This document shows, piece after piece, positions 1 to 7,521 of a stretch of DNA of 53,388 nt. The notes beneath the pieces were generated by a model that saw only the letters and a program-made list of their open reading frames with translations, made no database searches and was not told the DNA's origin. Origin of the DNA: a virus; the IMG/VR virus record IMGVR_UViG_3300048924_000228, positions 1 to 53,388 of that record; one strand, written 5' to 3'. Both the position numbers and the translations under genes were made by a program. The stretch's first letter is position 1, and the number at the start of each line of letters is the position of its first letter.

Positions 1-12
1 CCCGGGCCCCCC

Positions 13-138
13 CCGCCACTAGGGCAGCGATGGTCATGGTCGTCTCCGATGTAGTAGTGAGGTTGCTCTATTGTAGATTGTGAGTAGGTTAGGCCGGCTG
101 CTTTAGAGCCCAACCTTTGGATCGCAGTAGTCTTGGAG
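13..138. repeat. 126-bp direct repeat, left copy (circular closure)
   Basis: Bases 13-138 are identical to 53263-53388. The copy includes the first 25 bases of the endolysin gene (minus strand, 13-37 equals 53263-53287) and the divergent spacer in front of the 150-1424 gene. The simplest reading is a circular or circularly permuted genome of about 53,250 bp whose assembly overlaps itself. A true short terminal repeat is possible but cannot be told apart here. Bases 1-12 (C/G homopolymer-like) do not match 53251-53262 and look like an assembly end artefact. Confidence 0.95.
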
Positions 139-149
139 ATCGACCGAAA

Positions 150-1424
150 ATGCTGAACCGAAGCACGACCTATGCCGCCCTTCTTCTGTTCGCATTAGCG
201 GTCTCGATGTTTCCACGGTCCTCGGAAGCGCCCACTGGACTTCTAGTGGCGGTCACGAAATGGCTTGAAAGCGCAGAGTGTGCCCGCTCAACCGGCGCAA
301 TCCTTGCTCTGTGCGCAAATGGGAAGCTTATCCCCATCGCCGCGGGCTCTCCAGGTGATGACCCTGGTCATGCCCTCATTCTCGGTATTTACGCAGCTAC
401 TACCGGCGCATCGGTTACCACGACGACGGTTGAAAACCTAAACGCGGCGATCAACTTTACGGGTCTTGCAACACTGGCGTTGCTGCTGCTCTCTCTGCGC
501 CTCAGGGCCAGCGCGCTCTTTATCCTGTTGAGCGGGCCGATCATTGCCAGCCAGTTCAACGATATCAGTCCTCATGCAGCGCAGTTAGGAGGCGCCGGCC
601 TTGCGGCAATCCTGCCGATTGCAATTCTGAATCGGCGATCTGTCCCGTGGCTTTGCACTGGCCTTCTCAGCTTGGCGCTCGCCGCTACATTTCGACAATC
701 CATCGGCCTAATGGGGCTTGCTGCCAGCATCATCGCCATCTGCATCAGACTTTGCGAGACAAGGCGCTCAGTTTTTGAGTATGGCGCATTGGCGGCGCTG
801 GTAGTTCTAAGTTACGAATCCCCGACTATCTTGTTGCACTTGCGCGACGCTGCTTACGGACTCTCCTCTGCCGATCTCATGCAGCGCCACGGCATATGGC
901 ACAATCTCTATATCGGTCTCGGCGCTAACGATAACCCTCTCGGCATCCAGTGGAACGACACTTTCGGCTTTGAGGTCGCCAACAAAGCCAACCCCGGCGT
1001 TGGATGGGCGACTGCGGCCTACTACGACACAATGCGAGGAGAATACTTCAAGCTATTTGCAGAGCACCCCATGGAGGTCGCGCAAATCTATCTTGGCAAG
1101 GTTGATGGTCTGCTGATGACGCAAATTCAGAACCCACTCGGGCGAGTACGCATAATCTTGTGGCCCACCCTTGTATCGATCGCCGCCATGTTCGTGATAT
1201 CCGGATGGAAGGCAGACCGCCGGATCATCACTATACAGATCGTTTGCGTCCTGTTCATTTGCTTCTTCATGGGGCAGGCCGTGCTGTTCCACTATAGTAT
1301 GCTCTACCTGCACCCTATCCAGATTTTCTTAGCCCTCGCAATTGGCGTGTGCCTTGACGCCGAACTGAAGAAGCGCGTCGTCGCGCATCCCAGCTCGCCA
1401 ACCATCAGTTGGCTGCGTAAGTGA
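150..1424 (+). CDS. Polytopic membrane protein, probable GT-C-like glycosyltransferase / lysogenic conversion protein
   Basis: A 424-residue protein with about eight to ten hydrophobic segments, beginning with a membrane helix right after the start. A soluble-looking loop around residues 255-310 has the pattern GIWHNLYIGLG, then NPLGIQWND and a Tyr/Arg-rich stretch, reminiscent of membrane glycosyltransferase-39-type proteins of Bradyrhizobium. The ATG at 150 is preferred over the in-frame TTG at 117 because TTGGAG lies about 11 nt upstream. It is the only plus-strand gene in this part and converges on the tail fibre gene, overlapping its 3' end by 20 nt. This placement is typical of a moron that modifies surface polysaccharide in the lysogen. 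That role is inference. Confidence 0.7.
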   Translation: MLNRSTTYAALLLFALAVSMFPRSSEAPTGLLVAVTKWLESAECARSTGAILALCANGKLIPIAAGSPGDDPGHALILGIYAATTGASVTTTTVENLNAAINFTGLATLALLLLSLRLRASALFILLSGPIIASQFNDISPHAAQLGGAGLAAILPIAILNRRSVPWLCTGLLSLALAATFRQSIGLMGLAASIIAICIRLCETRRSVFEYGALAALVVLSYESPTILLHLRDAAYGLSSADLMQRHGIWHNLYIGLGANDNPLGIQWNDTFGFEVANKANPGVGWATAAYYDTMRGEYFKLFAEHPMEVAQIYLGKVDGLLMTQIQNPLGRVRIILWPTLVSIAAMFVISGWKADRRIITIQIVCVLFICFFMGQAVLFHYSMLYLHPIQIFLALAIGVCLDAELKKRVVAHPSSPTISWLRK

Positions 1425-3321
1425 TCGATCCGACAATCGTCGATCCGTTCGCGCCTGTGTATCCGCCAGAGGTCGTATAGTTCCGCAGCAGATTATCAAC
1501 GCCGGTCGTGATGGAGTTGGTGATGGTGTTGTTGCTCAAAGAGACCTCCTTGCCGTTGCCGGTAGTATTCAGCCCAACCAGCGGCGTGACCGGCAGCGTC
1601 AGGCGAAGACTTGTTGCACACGTACCATTCGTGGGGATCGACGCGGAGTAATTGAAGAAGACGACTTGGCCAATCTGCTTGTATTTGGCAGCGGCGGATG
1701 CCGAGGTGAGCGTTCCCGTATCGCATGAAAGGGTTGGTGTAAACGAAGTCCATGCCGTTTGATCCACACCGCCGCGCGCTACCGCGAGTGTTCCAGACGA
1801 AATGTTCGAGGCGTTAGTCTGATCAAGGTTGGCGACGTTTCCGAGTCCGACATCGCCCTTTACAATACCGGTCGGCGAATTGATCACAGGAGCAGTCAGC
1901 GTCTTGCTGGTCAGTGTCTGGGTCGACCCGACGCCCACAAGCGTGTCGGAGAGCGACGGCAGCGTCCACACCGCACCGGATGCGGTAACCGCCGGAGCGA
2001 CGATCGATCCGATGCCGCTTGTGCTGCCGCCGAGATACATCGCCTGCCAGCCACTGGCCGACGTGCCGAGCGACCCTGCACGGTTGCCTGTCGGATAGAA
2101 CGTGTTATCGACGGCATACCCGCCGACAGATGCCCCAGTCATACTCAAAGAATTTGCGGCGCCCGTTATAATGACGTCGCCGCCGCCCCAGTCGAGCGTA
2201 TTGCCGGCGGACATGCAGAGCTTGTTCGGCATCTGCCATGAGGATGCCGCCCAGCTACCGGTCGGACAGCCGCCATCGATCGCACCCTGACCCGAAATCG
2301 TCGTATTAGCCGTCGTCGTCACGTTGCCGGAGATATGGCCAATTGTGAAATTGACCTTCTTGACCCAATCAAGGATCAGGTTTCCGGAGTCAACGCTATC
2401 GAGCAGGAAGACGCTCTCTTGCGTGTCTTTCGTGCTCGCTCCCGTTACCTCAAGGCTGCCATCAGAGCCTCCAGCTTGGCTTATCGCACCACCAATCCAG
2501 CTAAAATGCACTGCGGTCTTGATATATGCAGCGCGCGTCGTCGCTCCGAATGCATCGACATTCACCAGATGGCAGGTACGAAGGCCGAGCGGAGAGACAA
2601 GAGCAGAGCCATCAAAGTAGACGCTGTAATTCCACGTCGAGACACCAGCACCACCCGCGCTGATGCGGACATTGTGAATGTCGCAATTAGTGCCATAAAC
2701 TGGTGAGGCGCTCGGAATGATCGAGATCGCAGCACCGCCTGTGTTCACCGGACTACCGCCCGCGGCCTTGACAATGTAGACGTCGGAGATCCCGATAAGT
2801 CCGTCAGTCGACGACAGGAAGCCGCGCGTCGGCGTGGTCTCAACGTAATTTGCATATAGTCCAGTGGTGCCAGGACCGGAGCTGGCGCAACCAACGGCGT
2901 GAAAAGTTCGGGTCCAGACGGTTGGAGCCGATCCGAACGCATAATTTACGCCGCACCTGAATTTCACACCGCTTACGCCTGAGGCGTATGCTGCGTTGAG
3001 AGCGGGCGTGTTGTCAGCCAGCGCAGTAGCACCGCCAAAGTCTTCTATCCATGGAAGATCGGAAGCCCACAGAGCTAGATTACGATCCGCCGTCGCGCCT
3101 GCAATTCTGGTTCCGATAGCGGACGGCAGCGAAGCCGAGAACGACGGGTCAAGGCTCGGACCCGTACTGCTGAGAATACCACCGGCAATTGGTCCAGCGC
3201 TCTTGAACCCATTACCCGCCCCTCGACCGACGGGAACCGAATGGTCCGGCACCTGCCATTGTGCAGAGACCGGCGCAGCACAAATCATCCACGCCAATGC
3301 GGCGATCAAGACTCGCTTCAT
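1405..3321 (-). CDS. Tail fibre / tailspike protein
   Basis: A 638-residue protein at the end of the tail operon. It begins with a signal-peptide-like stretch (MKRVLIAALAWMICAAPVSA), odd for a virion protein but seen in other rhizobial phage fibres. The middle (about residues 80-400) is rich in short G/N/T/S turns with an asparagine-ladder feel, suggesting a right-handed beta-helix. A short repeat LTSKTLTAPVINSPTG near residue 500 is typical of phage fibre stalks. The C-terminus (from WTSFTPTLSCDTG) looks like a small beta-sandwich tip. It probably binds or cleaves a surface polysaccharide. No catalytic residues can be assigned. Last gene of the minus-strand structural block. Confidence 0.75.
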   Translation of the reverse strand: MKRVLIAALAWMICAAPVSAQWQVPDHSVPVGRGAGNGFKSAGPIAGGILSSTGPSLDPSFSASLPSAIGTRIAGATADRNLALWASDLPWIEDFGGATALADNTPALNAAYASGVSGVKFRCGVNYAFGSAPTVWTRTFHAVGCASSGPGTTGLYANYVETTPTRGFLSSTDGLIGISDVYIVKAAGGSPVNTGGAAISIIPSASPVYGTNCDIHNVRISAGGAGVSTWNYSVYFDGSALVSPLGLRTCHLVNVDAFGATTRAAYIKTAVHFSWIGGAISQAGGSDGSLEVTGASTKDTQESVFLLDSVDSGNLILDWVKKVNFTIGHISGNVTTTANTTISGQGAIDGGCPTGSWAASSWQMPNKLCMSAGNTLDWGGGDVIITGAANSLSMTGASVGGYAVDNTFYPTGNRAGSLGTSASGWQAMYLGGSTSGIGSIVAPAVTASGAVWTLPSLSDTLVGVGSTQTLTSKTLTAPVINSPTGIVKGDVGLGNVANLDQTNASNISSGTLAVARGGVDQTAWTSFTPTLSCDTGTLTSASAAAKYKQIGQVVFFNYSASIPTNGTCATSLRLTLPVTPLVGLNTTGNGKEVSLSNNTITNSITTGVDNLLRNYTTSGGYTGANGSTIVGSITYAAN

Positions 3322-3354
3322 TTCACTCTCTTAGGGTTTGTGGAACGTCGCGGA

Positions 3355-3963
3355 CTAGGTGACGACCCAGCCACTCAGGTCTTGGGCGGGATATACCCAG
3401 CCCCGCGCCAAGCCCGACGCATTGGACCAAACTGAATAGGTCGCTGCCTTCATCACAGTTTCCGACCCGTCTGCAACGAATCTGATCTCGTGATCGGAAA
3501 CGATTCCGGTCGACCAATCGACATAGGCGAACGGCACCGCATCGCGATCGGCGACAGGCGGTAAATTGATTACCGTGAGAGTCGGCGCGGCGCGCTTGAT
3601 AGTCAGGAAGGTCTCGACGGAGCCGACACCGTAGGGAGACGCTGTGATTGGCGTCTCTACGCCCAGTGAATTTTGAACGCTTGGCGGCCCAACCTGTTCA
3701 TAGCGGAGTATTTTTTCAAATGTCGGTGCGCCGCTCGCTCCGGTATAGGCCCTAACCTGGTACTCTCCGCTCGCCGCATGGAAGTAGAAGCTTCCGTCAC
3801 TCGCCGCATCGAATGGATTTCCGATGCCGACAGTACCGTTGCGGTCGCTGTAGAGAGCTGACAGAGGCTGGCCTGCGACCTCAGTGCGGACTTCGATATG
3901 CGCCCCACCGACGCCATTACCGTCCGCGTCTTGCACCACCCGATTATAGCGCGCCAATGTCAT
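3355..3963 (-). CDS. Tail-tip associated protein with an Ig/carboxypeptidase-regulatory-like N-domain
   Basis: 202 residues. The N-terminus (VVQDADGNGVGGAHIEVRTE, later DGSFYFHAASGEYQVRAYTG) is the familiar beta-sandwich repeat of phage fibre-attachment proteins, in which a small prealbumin-like domain anchors a fibre. The rest is a second beta-rich region with no motif I recognise. It lies between the large tip protein and the fibre, so it probably links the two. The spacing to the upstream gene is 10 nt. Confidence 0.6.
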   Translation of the reverse strand: MTLARYNRVVQDADGNGVGGAHIEVRTEVAGQPLSALYSDRNGTVGIGNPFDAASDGSFYFHAASGEYQVRAYTGASGAPTFEKILRYEQVGPPSVQNSLGVETPITASPYGVGSVETFLTIKRAAPTLTVINLPPVADRDAVPFAYVDWSTGIVSDHEIRFVADGSETVMKAATYSVWSNASGLARGWVYPAQDLSGWVVT

Positions 3964-3973
3964 GAAGCTGCCC

Positions 3974-6262
3974 TCAATTGATTTGCGTGCCGCGAATATT
4001 GCCCGCGCCCAAAGTCAGCGTGACAAAGCTGTTGCCGTCGAAGGCTGCGCCTCGCAGTCCTCCCGCTCCGCCGAAGTAAGTTCCGAACGCGCTATCGCCG
4101 CCGACATTGCCGGTTACTCCCGGACCACCGCCGGGGCCGCCCTTTCCAGCGAGGGAGGAAACCCGAGGACCACCCAAGCCTCCGGCTGTTGCGGTGCCTG
4201 TTCCGCCAGCACTGGCGCTGGCTCCGCCAGGAGGCCCGCCCGCACCGCCATTCTGACCAGCGCCACCGCCGCCGCCGCCGCCTTCCTTGCTGACACCGAA
4301 GCCTGCGCCGCCACCACCACCGCCGCCGCCGCTCCAGACTTCACCTCCAGATGACATGTCGACGTTGATGGGATATCGCGAGTAGAGCGCCGTTCCGCCG
4401 GGTTGGCCGGGGCCACCGTTACCCGTACTCGCACCGACGCCACCGGATCCGCCCATTCCTTGAATGCGGCCATTGATGATCAAATTAAGTACAACGCCGG
4501 AAGGCCATGACCCGACGTCAAACGATTTTAACGCCGCTGAAACAGACCCGATAATTACGCCTGAGTTGATTGTGCAAGTGACTATGTCGCCAGAGATTGG
4601 AGCTGGGTATATCGAGTCGTGCGACGATCTGAGATCGACGTTGAAGGTGTTAGCATCGAAAATAATCTGACGGTCAGTGAGGTCTGCATCAGGAGCCGTC
4701 CAAAGCATTTCCTCTGCCTCGACCGTAAATCTGTCAGGGCCTGGATTGACCCGCGTGGTCTGGATCGGAATGTCGCTCTGAGCACCTGTCGCGTCCTGGA
4801 CGCAAAAGGACTCGACGCGATAGCCCTGCCCCAGATCGACATCAGTTCCGGCATAGCGCGCGGTCGCGAACGTCACGCGGCGAGGAGGATCACGGAAACG
4901 GCCGATCAGGATTGCGCCCAGCCGATCGGCCACCGTGCGACCCGCTTCCGGTATCCAGCGCGAGTAGATCGTTTTGATCGATGACGAACCGTAGTCATCT
5001 TCCGCCTCGTCGTCTTTCGTGAGAGAGGTCGATCGGTAATTGTCTGTATTCGAAAGCGGCTTAGTCGGATCCTTCTGGCCGAAATAAACTTGCACCCTAG
5101 AAAGCCGCTGATCCGGCTGCTCCTTCGTCGTTAGCGACTTTTCGATCGTGTTATCCGGCGTGAAGGTGTCCGCATCAGTGAGAACGCCATGCAGAACCTT
5201 TAGCCGTACTTGCTGCGCGATATTGTCGTCCCAGATGGCAAGACCAGCTTGCTCCGCCAATTCAGACAGAAGCGACGCAACAGATGTTGGCTCGCATATG
5301 TTGGCAGTATAGACCGTTCCGAGATAGGTAGCCGTCTCTGCCAGCCACTCCGTTAAATTGATGTAGCTAGCCGGAACATCTGCGTAGTTTTGCAAGAGAT
5401 CATTAACGACGCTAGCGACGTCCTGCCCGACATAGCGTAGCACTGTCTGGCATCTATCCTGCGCCTTGTGGGTTGTAGCCGTCGTGCCGAGTTGGCCGCG
5501 GACAATGGTCAACGCATTACCCGACCTATTGAACGACACCACCTCGTTACCGCCGATACAGAGATATCCGGATTCGGCATATTCAGCGGCGCCGATGCCG
5601 GATGGCAGCAGCGTCGCCGAGGTCGCCGCGGCCGTTATGTCAGCCGACAGAAAACCATTTGAGAGCACCGGCGCCTGCGAGCGATCTCCGTCCGCGAATT
5701 TCAGAACGTCCTTGGCAATGAGCGTAAATTTTCCTTCCGGTGTCGGCCCATCGAAGCTGTCAACGACGAAATATCGAGTCTCCATGTCAGCGAGTTCATC
5801 GCCGAGTAGACCAGTGATCCAACGCAATTCTTGACCGCGAACGAACGGTTGGCGCGCTCGAAACTTTCCCCAGAACGTGCCTTTGCTGTATGGGTCGTAG
5901 TCCCTTGTCGCCAGATATTTGTCGAAACCTTCTCCGGTGTCGGAGTGCGGATGGTCTTTGAACGTGACGCTCAACGTAGCGCGCGTTCCTAGGTTCTTTC
6001 CAAGCGAGATCGTGGCCGGCGTGAAGGCGATGTCGAGAATTGATGCTGCAACAATGTCAATCTCTGTCGGAAGATACGACGCAGTCTTCGCGAAACGCCA
6101 CGTCACATCAGACGAGAGGAAATTTGCGGTATCTTGACAGGTGTTTTTGCAGTTGAAGCATTTGATGGCGCCCGTCGTCGGAATCGACGCTGTACACGGC
6201 GCAACGCCATAGGTGTGCGTGCAGAACGGAACGTCGAGTTCGATATAGGATAGCGACTTCAT
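3974..6262 (-). CDS. Central tail tip / host-specificity protein with glycine-rich C-terminal domain
   Basis: 762 residues, in the position of the lambda gpJ/hub protein. A cysteine pair cluster (CFNCKNTC, about residues 34-41) near the N-terminus may bind metal. The central 500 residues carry hub-like beta segments, with an EVVSFNRSGNALTIVRGQLGT stretch typical of such proteins. The last about 150 residues are extremely glycine-rich, with runs of eight and seven Gly, then a short non-repetitive end. That composition matches the polyglycine-II sandwich receptor tips described for T-even gp38-type adhesins. Its ATG overlaps the upstream gene's stop. Confidence 0.75.
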   Translation of the reverse strand: MKSLSYIELDVPFCTHTYGVAPCTASIPTTGAIKCFNCKNTCQDTANFLSSDVTWRFAKTASYLPTEIDIVAASILDIAFTPATISLGKNLGTRATLSVTFKDHPHSDTGEGFDKYLATRDYDPYSKGTFWGKFRARQPFVRGQELRWITGLLGDELADMETRYFVVDSFDGPTPEGKFTLIAKDVLKFADGDRSQAPVLSNGFLSADITAAATSATLLPSGIGAAEYAESGYLCIGGNEVVSFNRSGNALTIVRGQLGTTATTHKAQDRCQTVLRYVGQDVASVVNDLLQNYADVPASYINLTEWLAETATYLGTVYTANICEPTSVASLLSELAEQAGLAIWDDNIAQQVRLKVLHGVLTDADTFTPDNTIEKSLTTKEQPDQRLSRVQVYFGQKDPTKPLSNTDNYRSTSLTKDDEAEDDYGSSSIKTIYSRWIPEAGRTVADRLGAILIGRFRDPPRRVTFATARYAGTDVDLGQGYRVESFCVQDATGAQSDIPIQTTRVNPGPDRFTVEAEEMLWTAPDADLTDRQIIFDANTFNVDLRSSHDSIYPAPISGDIVTCTINSGVIIGSVSAALKSFDVGSWPSGVVLNLIINGRIQGMGGSGGVGASTGNGGPGQPGGTALYSRYPINVDMSSGGEVWSGGGGGGGGAGFGVSKEGGGGGGGAGQNGGAGGPPGGASASAGGTGTATAGGLGGPRVSSLAGKGGPGGGPGVTGNVGGDSAFGTYFGGAGGLRGAAFDGNSFVTLTLGAGNIRGTQIN

Positions 6263-7521
6263 CAGGAGACGCCGCCGACCTTGAGATCAAAAGCCAGGAG
6301 ATGGCTGGTATTGTCAGGCGTCGGCATCGGGTCGTCCGTGAGCCACCCATACCCGACTTCACGAGGATAGGTCTGGGGCCGCCATGCGAAGAAGAACGGC
6401 AGATCGCGGCCTTCCTTCAGGAAGGGGCGCATATAGGTCCGGAACCAGTCAGGAGAGATTAGCGATAGCGGAATGACAGTCTCTCGTGATTCCCCGAGAA
6501 CGATACGTCCAAGGAAATTTCCGCTTTCGCTGCGACCGTTCGCAACGCTGACCTTGATGCCGTCCGTGATCGCCATATGGCCGGCGTAGACCTTGCGCTC
6601 AACAACAAGGAGCTTCCCAGCATAAACAACGGCGGCACGCGGCAGAGCTTGATAGGTGTATCTCATCGGAAGAGAGCCGCCGACAGTATTGTCTTCCGTA
6701 AAACCAGATTGACCCGTTCCTGTGATATCTCCGAGCTTGAAAGCGCGATCACCGAGCGCGGTCACGCTGCTGGTAACCGCAGAGCTGACCAGCGCCGCGA
6801 GGTAGTAGCTTCCGCTCGAAGGGACGGTATATGGGGTCGACAGCTCCAGATCGACCCAACCACCCCCTGGATGCGCAAAGCTCTGGCTCACCGTCACGTC
6901 GTAGTTGCCGGCGCTATTTCGCTTGACGATCTTGGCTTTAAGTGTCGCGGCTAAGGCAGAATAGATACCGATGCTTGATACCACTGCACCAGGAATCAGC
7001 GCCGACGTTCTATCCACGATGGTGTAGGCGCTTCCGAACAAGAACGTCGTGCTGGGCTCGCGAATTGTCGTCGTGGTCAAGGCAGATTCGACCGACGCAT
7101 CGCTCGCCTGGAGGCGGATGCGGACCATCGGCATCGACTGCAATTCAAACCTGAATAGAGCAGGACCATCGTCCGGCAGCATGACCTCTTCGACAATTTC
7201 CTCCCAAACACCGTCAATTAACCCCTCGACTGACACTGGGATTTCCCCACTTCCCCAATTATGCCGCGCTACCGCGATGTAATCGATCGGGTCAATTTCG
7301 TTGGTTGTAATCGTCAAATACTGCTCGCCAGCAGCCCCGGCTCGCCACCCAAGGTTGGTCGATGGGTTCGCGAGATTCGACGCGGGATAATTCCCTTCTT
7401 CTGTATCCGCGACGATCGTGCTGGCCGTTGCAATGTTGCGCCATCCGATCACCGGATGATCGAGCGAAAGCCCGTCTGCGACATCAGCAAGAACAACAGA
7501 ACTAGAGATGACGATAGACAT
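6262..7521 (-). CDS. Distal tail protein with an inserted beta-sandwich domain
   Basis: 419 residues starting at the ATG at 7521, which overlaps the tape-measure stop (ATGA). A longer open frame to 7611 lies inside the tape-measure gene and is rejected. Residues 1-125 and about 275-419 look like one protein (IGWRNIATA, PASNLANPST, then the ending PREVGYGWLTDDP). Between them, residues about 130-265 form a separate domain (SALIPGAVVSSIGIY, LKAKIVKRNSAGNYDV, GSYYLAALV) that resembles a jelly-roll carbohydrate-binding insert, as in evolved Dit proteins. Probably forms the tail-end ring and adds a low-affinity sugar grip. Confidence 0.65.
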   Translation of the reverse strand: MSIVISSSVVLADVADGLSLDHPVIGWRNIATASTIVADTEEGNYPASNLANPSTNLGWRAGAAGEQYLTITTNEIDPIDYIAVARHNWGSGEIPVSVEGLIDGVWEEIVEEVMLPDDGPALFRFELQSMPMVRIRLQASDASVESALTTTTIREPSTTFLFGSAYTIVDRTSALIPGAVVSSIGIYSALAATLKAKIVKRNSAGNYDVTVSQSFAHPGGGWVDLELSTPYTVPSSGSYYLAALVSSAVTSSVTALGDRAFKLGDITGTGQSGFTEDNTVGGSLPMRYTYQALPRAAVVYAGKLLVVERKVYAGHMAITDGIKVSVANGRSESGNFLGRIVLGESRETVIPLSLISPDWFRTYMRPFLKEGRDLPFFFAWRPQTYPREVGYGWLTDDPMPTPDNTSHLLAFDLKVGGVS

